Source of the DNA: an uncultured Erysipelotrichaceae bacterium | GTDB lineage: Bacteria > Bacillota_I > Bacilli_A > Erysipelotrichales > Erysipelotrichaceae | DNA length: 8,065 bases | Direction of reading: 5' to 3' | Assembly: GCA_902795525.1 (NCBI GenBank) | Contig: CADBLN010000006.1 | Coordinates: 1 to 8,065 of the forward strand | In this document: one piece after another, positions 5,494 through 8,065 of the stretch | Numbering within the stretch: the stretch's first letter is position 1 | Layout: every line of letters begins with the position of its first letter | Program-made: the position numbers and the translations under genes | The notes under the pieces: generated by a model | What the model was told of the DNA's origin: nothing | Database searches by the model: none | Seen by the model: only the letters and a program-made list of their open reading frames with translations

Positions 5494-6642
5494 ATGGAAC
5501 TTGATTATTTAATAGTTTACTTAGAAATACTAGCAATCTGTTTTATCATATCTTTGATAATGCTTTTTAGTGCTAATGAAAACTTAGGTAGTGAGTGGGA
5601 AGTAAAGACCTTCAAAACAATGCTTATCATTTTACAAATAGCCTTGATAATGGATGCTTTTACGCATGCTCATTATCGTCATGCCATTGTTCTTCCTAGA
5701 TTCTGGCTAGGTTTTCTATATTCATCCTACATGTTTATTTTCTCAGGTCTATTCTCATACTTATGGTTATTCTTTGCGGAATTGCGTTTAGGCATACCTC
5801 TTAAACTATTCCGAAGGATTTCAATATATGCAGCTATTCCTGTTTTGTTGATGGGGATTTTCTCATACTTGTCAATGAAGACAGGCTGGACTTATTTAAT
5901 AGATGAAAATCTTGTCTATCATCGTGGCCCATTATGGGCAGTTCAAAATGCCTTACCTTACCTTTATTTCATAATTACAACTATTCACTGCATTATCAAA
6001 GCCAGTCGCGAGCCTTCGCCACAAAAAAGAAGAGAACTCTATTCATTGGCATCATTTGTAATTAGCCCTTTCCTTGGAGCTTTATTGCAGTTATTCATTG
6101 GCTCTCACCCTTTTGTTGCTCCCGCAACAACAATCGCTTTGATGTTCATATTCTCAAACCTTCAAGGCAACATGATTAACCATGACTCACTAACTAACCT
6201 AAACAACAGGAGAGCTACTATCGAATATATCGAAAACATCACTACAAGAACAACAGATAGTAATCCATTCTATTTATACCTGTTAGATGTTGATAAATTT
6301 AAAAGCATTAACGATACTTTTGGGCACGTTGAAGGAGACTTCGCCTTAAAAACTGTCGCCAGTGGTTTGCTGGAAGCTGTAGATAAATACCATGGATATG
6401 TCGGCAGATTTGGAGGAGATGAATTCCTTGTCGTAATTGATGAAAAGAACTTTGCGATGCCTGAAAAACTAACTGAAGAAATTAATAATGTTCTAAGAAA
6501 AAACTGTGATGATTTACATCTAGATTATACATTGAGTGTTACAGGTGGCCATGTTAAATGCAACAACAATCTGATTAAATGCCAAGATTTAATTGAAGCT
6601 GCAGATAAGTCATTATACGAACATAAAAAGGCAAACCTATAA
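5494..6642 (+). CDS. Membrane-bound GGDEF diguanylate cyclase
   Basis: The 382-residue protein joins a membrane sensor to a GGDEF domain that would make c-di-GMP from two GTP. Residues 1 to about 222 hold six or seven hydrophobic segments (about 5-28, 41-55, 70-97, 110-130, 153-170, 187-203, 208-222), with a loop at 131-150 that may face outside. The GGDEF domain starts at HDSLTNLNNRR (230-240) and carries LLDVDKFKSINDTFGH with metal-binding D265, then RFGGDEF with the intact signature at 307-311, so it should be active. The inhibitory I-site (RxxD upstream) reads KYHG (298-301) and is degenerate, so product feedback may be absent. The ATG at 5494 is preferred, 8 nt after GGGGG; the in-frame GTG at 5479 coincides with the predicted transcription start. 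No EAL domain. Its stimulus is unknown. Confidence 0.93.
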   Translation: MELDYLIVYLEILAICFIISLIMLFSANENLGSEWEVKTFKTMLIILQIALIMDAFTHAHYRHAIVLPRFWLGFLYSSYMFIFSGLFSYLWLFFAELRLGIPLKLFRRISIYAAIPVLLMGIFSYLSMKTGWTYLIDENLVYHRGPLWAVQNALPYLYFIITTIHCIIKASREPSPQKRRELYSLASFVISPFLGALLQLFIGSHPFVAPATTIALMFIFSNLQGNMINHDSLTNLNNRRATIEYIENITTRTTDSNPFYLYLLDVDKFKSINDTFGHVEGDFALKTVASGLLEAVDKYHGYVGRFGGDEFLVVIDEKNFAMPEKLTEEINNVLRKNCDDLHLDYTLSVTGGHVKCNNNLIKCQDLIEAADKSLYEHKKANL

Positions 6643-6664
6643 AAAATCTCCTTTAAAGGAGATT
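6641..6664. terminator. Bidirectional terminator between convergent genes
   Basis: A perfect 20-bp palindrome (6645-6664, AATCTCC arms around TTTAAA) lies between the cyclase and nitroreductase stop codons. On the minus strand it is followed by six T residues (6646-6641) that run into the cyclase stop codon, forming a strong terminator for the nitroreductase transcript. On the plus strand the following TCTCTTA is a weaker T-tract. Confidence 0.85.
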
Positions 6665-6670
6665 CTCTTA

Positions 6671-7183
6671 CTAAATTATTTGAACTGTTTCTTGCAGTTC
6701 TTTTTTGTTGTCATGGTTTCCAGTAGGAATACTGTCTTCACTAGGATAACCCAGTGGCATTATTAAAACCACTTCTTCATCATCCTTTAAAAAAGCTTCC
6801 TTAACTTTTTTATGATCAAACCAATTTACCCAACAAGTTCCTAAGCCTAACTCAGCAGCCTCTAACATCATGTGTGTTGCGATAATACTGACATCTTGTT
6901 GGCCAGAAGTGATGCCTTCTTCAATGTCACTATGCCATTGTTCATCTTTACTAAACGCAAAGACTAGTACTATTGGCGCATTATATGCACATCTAGTGAT
7001 TTCCCTAATCTTATTTACTGCTTCTTCACTCTTTAAAACATAAATTCTTTGTGGCTGGTTATTTTTGGCTGTTGGTGCTAATCTACCAGCATCTAAAACC
7101 TTTTGTAGTTTTTCTTCCTCAACTACTTTGTCAGAATACTTTCTAACAGAATATCTTTTTCTAATTAACTCTAATAATTCCAT
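6671..7183 (-). CDS. Nitroreductase-family FMN oxidoreductase
   Basis: The 170-residue protein belongs to the nitroreductase fold, dimeric FMN enzymes that transfer two electrons from NAD(P)H to quinones, nitro compounds or other acceptors. FMN-contact features are visible: the N-terminal RYSVRKY (10-16), LAPTAKNNQPQ (35-45), HMMLEAAELGLGTCWVNWF (104-122), and MPLGYPSED (142-150) near the C-terminus, where the flavin phosphate loop is expected. Its length is at the short end of the family (usually about 170-220). No signal peptide or transmembrane segment is present. The ATG at 7183 has GAGGA 7 nt upstream. The gene lies 25 nt after the MFS transporter gene with no terminator between them, so co-transcription is likely. 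The real substrate cannot be told from sequence; the family also includes demethylating and iodotyrosine-type enzymes. Confidence 0.92.
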   Translation of the reverse strand: MELLELIRKRYSVRKYSDKVVEEEKLQKVLDAGRLAPTAKNNQPQRIYVLKSEEAVNKIREITRCAYNAPIVLVFAFSKDEQWHSDIEEGITSGQQDVSIIATHMMLEAAELGLGTCWVNWFDHKKVKEAFLKDDEEVVLIMPLGYPSEDSIPTGNHDNKKELQETVQII

Positions 7184-7208
7184 ATGTTTTTCCTCGCTAT
7201 ATATTTCA

Positions 7209-8065
7209 TTAACTTTTTGAATAAACTTTAAATAAGATGACCGTTGAAACTAACTCCAGGAAGATTATAATGTATAGAGCCACATTATATGACCCTGTAA
7301 AATCGTAGGCAAAGCCAATTAATGATGTCGCAAAAGCATTTAAGGTTGCACCCACAAACACAATTATTGGATAAGCAATTCTATAATCATTTTTGTCATA
7401 GAATTCTTTAGAAATTAGAGGGGTCATAACCGAGGTTAAGGCATAAATACTTCCAAATAGTACCGCTAATATTAATAGAATAAAACTATTGGAACTAAAT
7501 ACTAATAGTAAACTGCTCAAGACACTGCATAGAATCATTAATATTGTTGTTTTAAATGTTCCTATCATATCGCTTAATTTTCCTGCAATTAATTTAAAAC
7601 TGATATTACCAACCATTCCTGCAGAAACCATTAATGAACCTATCCCACTATCTAAACCCTTAGTTTGTGCGAATCCAACAAAATGTTGAGTCATGGCTGG
7701 AGCAATCTGGAATAATGCGAACGCCACAACCAAACTGAAGAATAATAGATTATAGTTAAATTTATGTTCTCTGTTTTCAACAGTCTTGTTGCCAAAATCT
7801 AATTGGCAAATATTGGCAGGCATACTCATGACCAAAAATATAATTGCCATGCAAATGTAAGCATATCTAATTCCATACTTGTGAATTACAGCAGAAAAAA
7901 CAGGCGAACAAACGGCTCCAGTAATACCACTAAAACTAAATATTATTCCTGTATATAATCCAACATTTTCGTTTATTGAATTGTTTAGAATTATTGATAT
8001 TATTGCTGGGGCAAAAACGCACAATGACAATCCCATCACAAATCCACAGATATAATAAACAAGCA
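7209..8065 (-). CDS. Major facilitator superfamily transporter, 5' end beyond the window
   Basis: About 285 residues of a polytopic membrane protein are visible; the frame is open through the right edge, so the N-terminus (roughly the first three of twelve helices) is missing. I count about nine hydrophobic segments, split by a polar central loop (QLDFGNKTVENREHKF) typical of the loop between helices 6 and 7. The second half carries AGKLSDMIG, matching the MFS motif A repeat between helices 8 and 9. The tail is short and basic (KVYSKS). The overall pattern recalls the oxalate/formate antiporter-like branch, but the substrate is not determinable. A GTG at 8039 is an internal valine codon within helix sequence, not the start. 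It is likely the upstream gene of an operon with the nitroreductase; a functional link between the two is only suggestive. Confidence 0.88.
   Translation of the reverse strand, partial: LVYYICGFVMGLSLCVFAPAIISIILNNSINENVGLYTGIIFSFSGITGAVCSPVFSAVIHKYGIRYAYICMAIIFLVMSMPANICQLDFGNKTVENREHKFNYNLLFFSLVVAFALFQIAPAMTQHFVGFAQTKGLDSGIGSLMVSAGMVGNISFKLIAGKLSDMIGTFKTTILMILCSVLSSLLLVFSSNSFILLILAVLFGSIYALTSVMTPLISKEFYDKNDYRIAYPIIVFVGATLNAFATSLIGFAYDFTGSYNVALYIIIFLELVSTVILFKVYSKS

Noticed and set aside
8037..8039. GTG as the true start of the MFS gene
   Set aside because: The frame stays open and hydrophobic to the window edge, no ribosome site precedes it, and about three family helices would be missing.

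Overview
The window is A+T-rich bacterial DNA with tightly packed genes, short intergenic gaps, AGGAGG-type ribosome binding sites and compact hairpin-plus-T terminators. The MEP-pathway enzyme IspF, a YdbC/PC4-like protein, a DUF4003-type protein and a GltX with a clostridial-type N-terminal extension together suggest a low-GC Bacillota. Erysipelotrichia or a nearby class is my guess from overall character; no rRNA or other marker settles it.

Left block (1-5088, all minus strand). Read in transcription order, a first operon holds ispF, a 67-residue protein with an apparent ferredoxin-like fold, and a DUF4003-type protein ending in an eight-alanine tail. ispF and the small gene overlap by 14 nt, and one nt separates the small gene from the next, so translational coupling is likely. 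A terminator hairpin follows at about 3319-3336. Its T-run runs almost directly into an extended -10 promoter for a second operon: a methionyl-tRNA-synthetase-like gene, then gltX, which leaves the window at its 3' end. The MetRS-like stop codon lies inside the Shine-Dalgarno sequence of gltX.

Middle block (5137-6642, plus strand). A divergent AT-rich promoter region leads to a small ydbC-family ssDNA-binding protein gene. A terminator and another extended -10 promoter follow, then a membrane-anchored diguanylate cyclase.

Right block (6641-8065, minus strand). A 20-bp perfect palindrome serves as terminator between convergent genes. Beyond it are a nitroreductase-family gene and, 25 nt upstream of that, an MFS transporter gene that runs off the right edge; these two probably form an operon.

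Most content is housekeeping: translation, isoprenoid precursors, c-di-GMP signalling, a flavoenzyme and transport. I see no phage, transposon, CRISPR or defence system. The most unusual item is the MetRS-like protein. It keeps the class I fold and HIGH-type motif but has KASSS in place of KMSKS and changes at methionine-pocket positions, so methionine may not be its substrate. The cysteine-free 67-residue protein and the poly-alanine tail of its neighbour are secondary points of interest.
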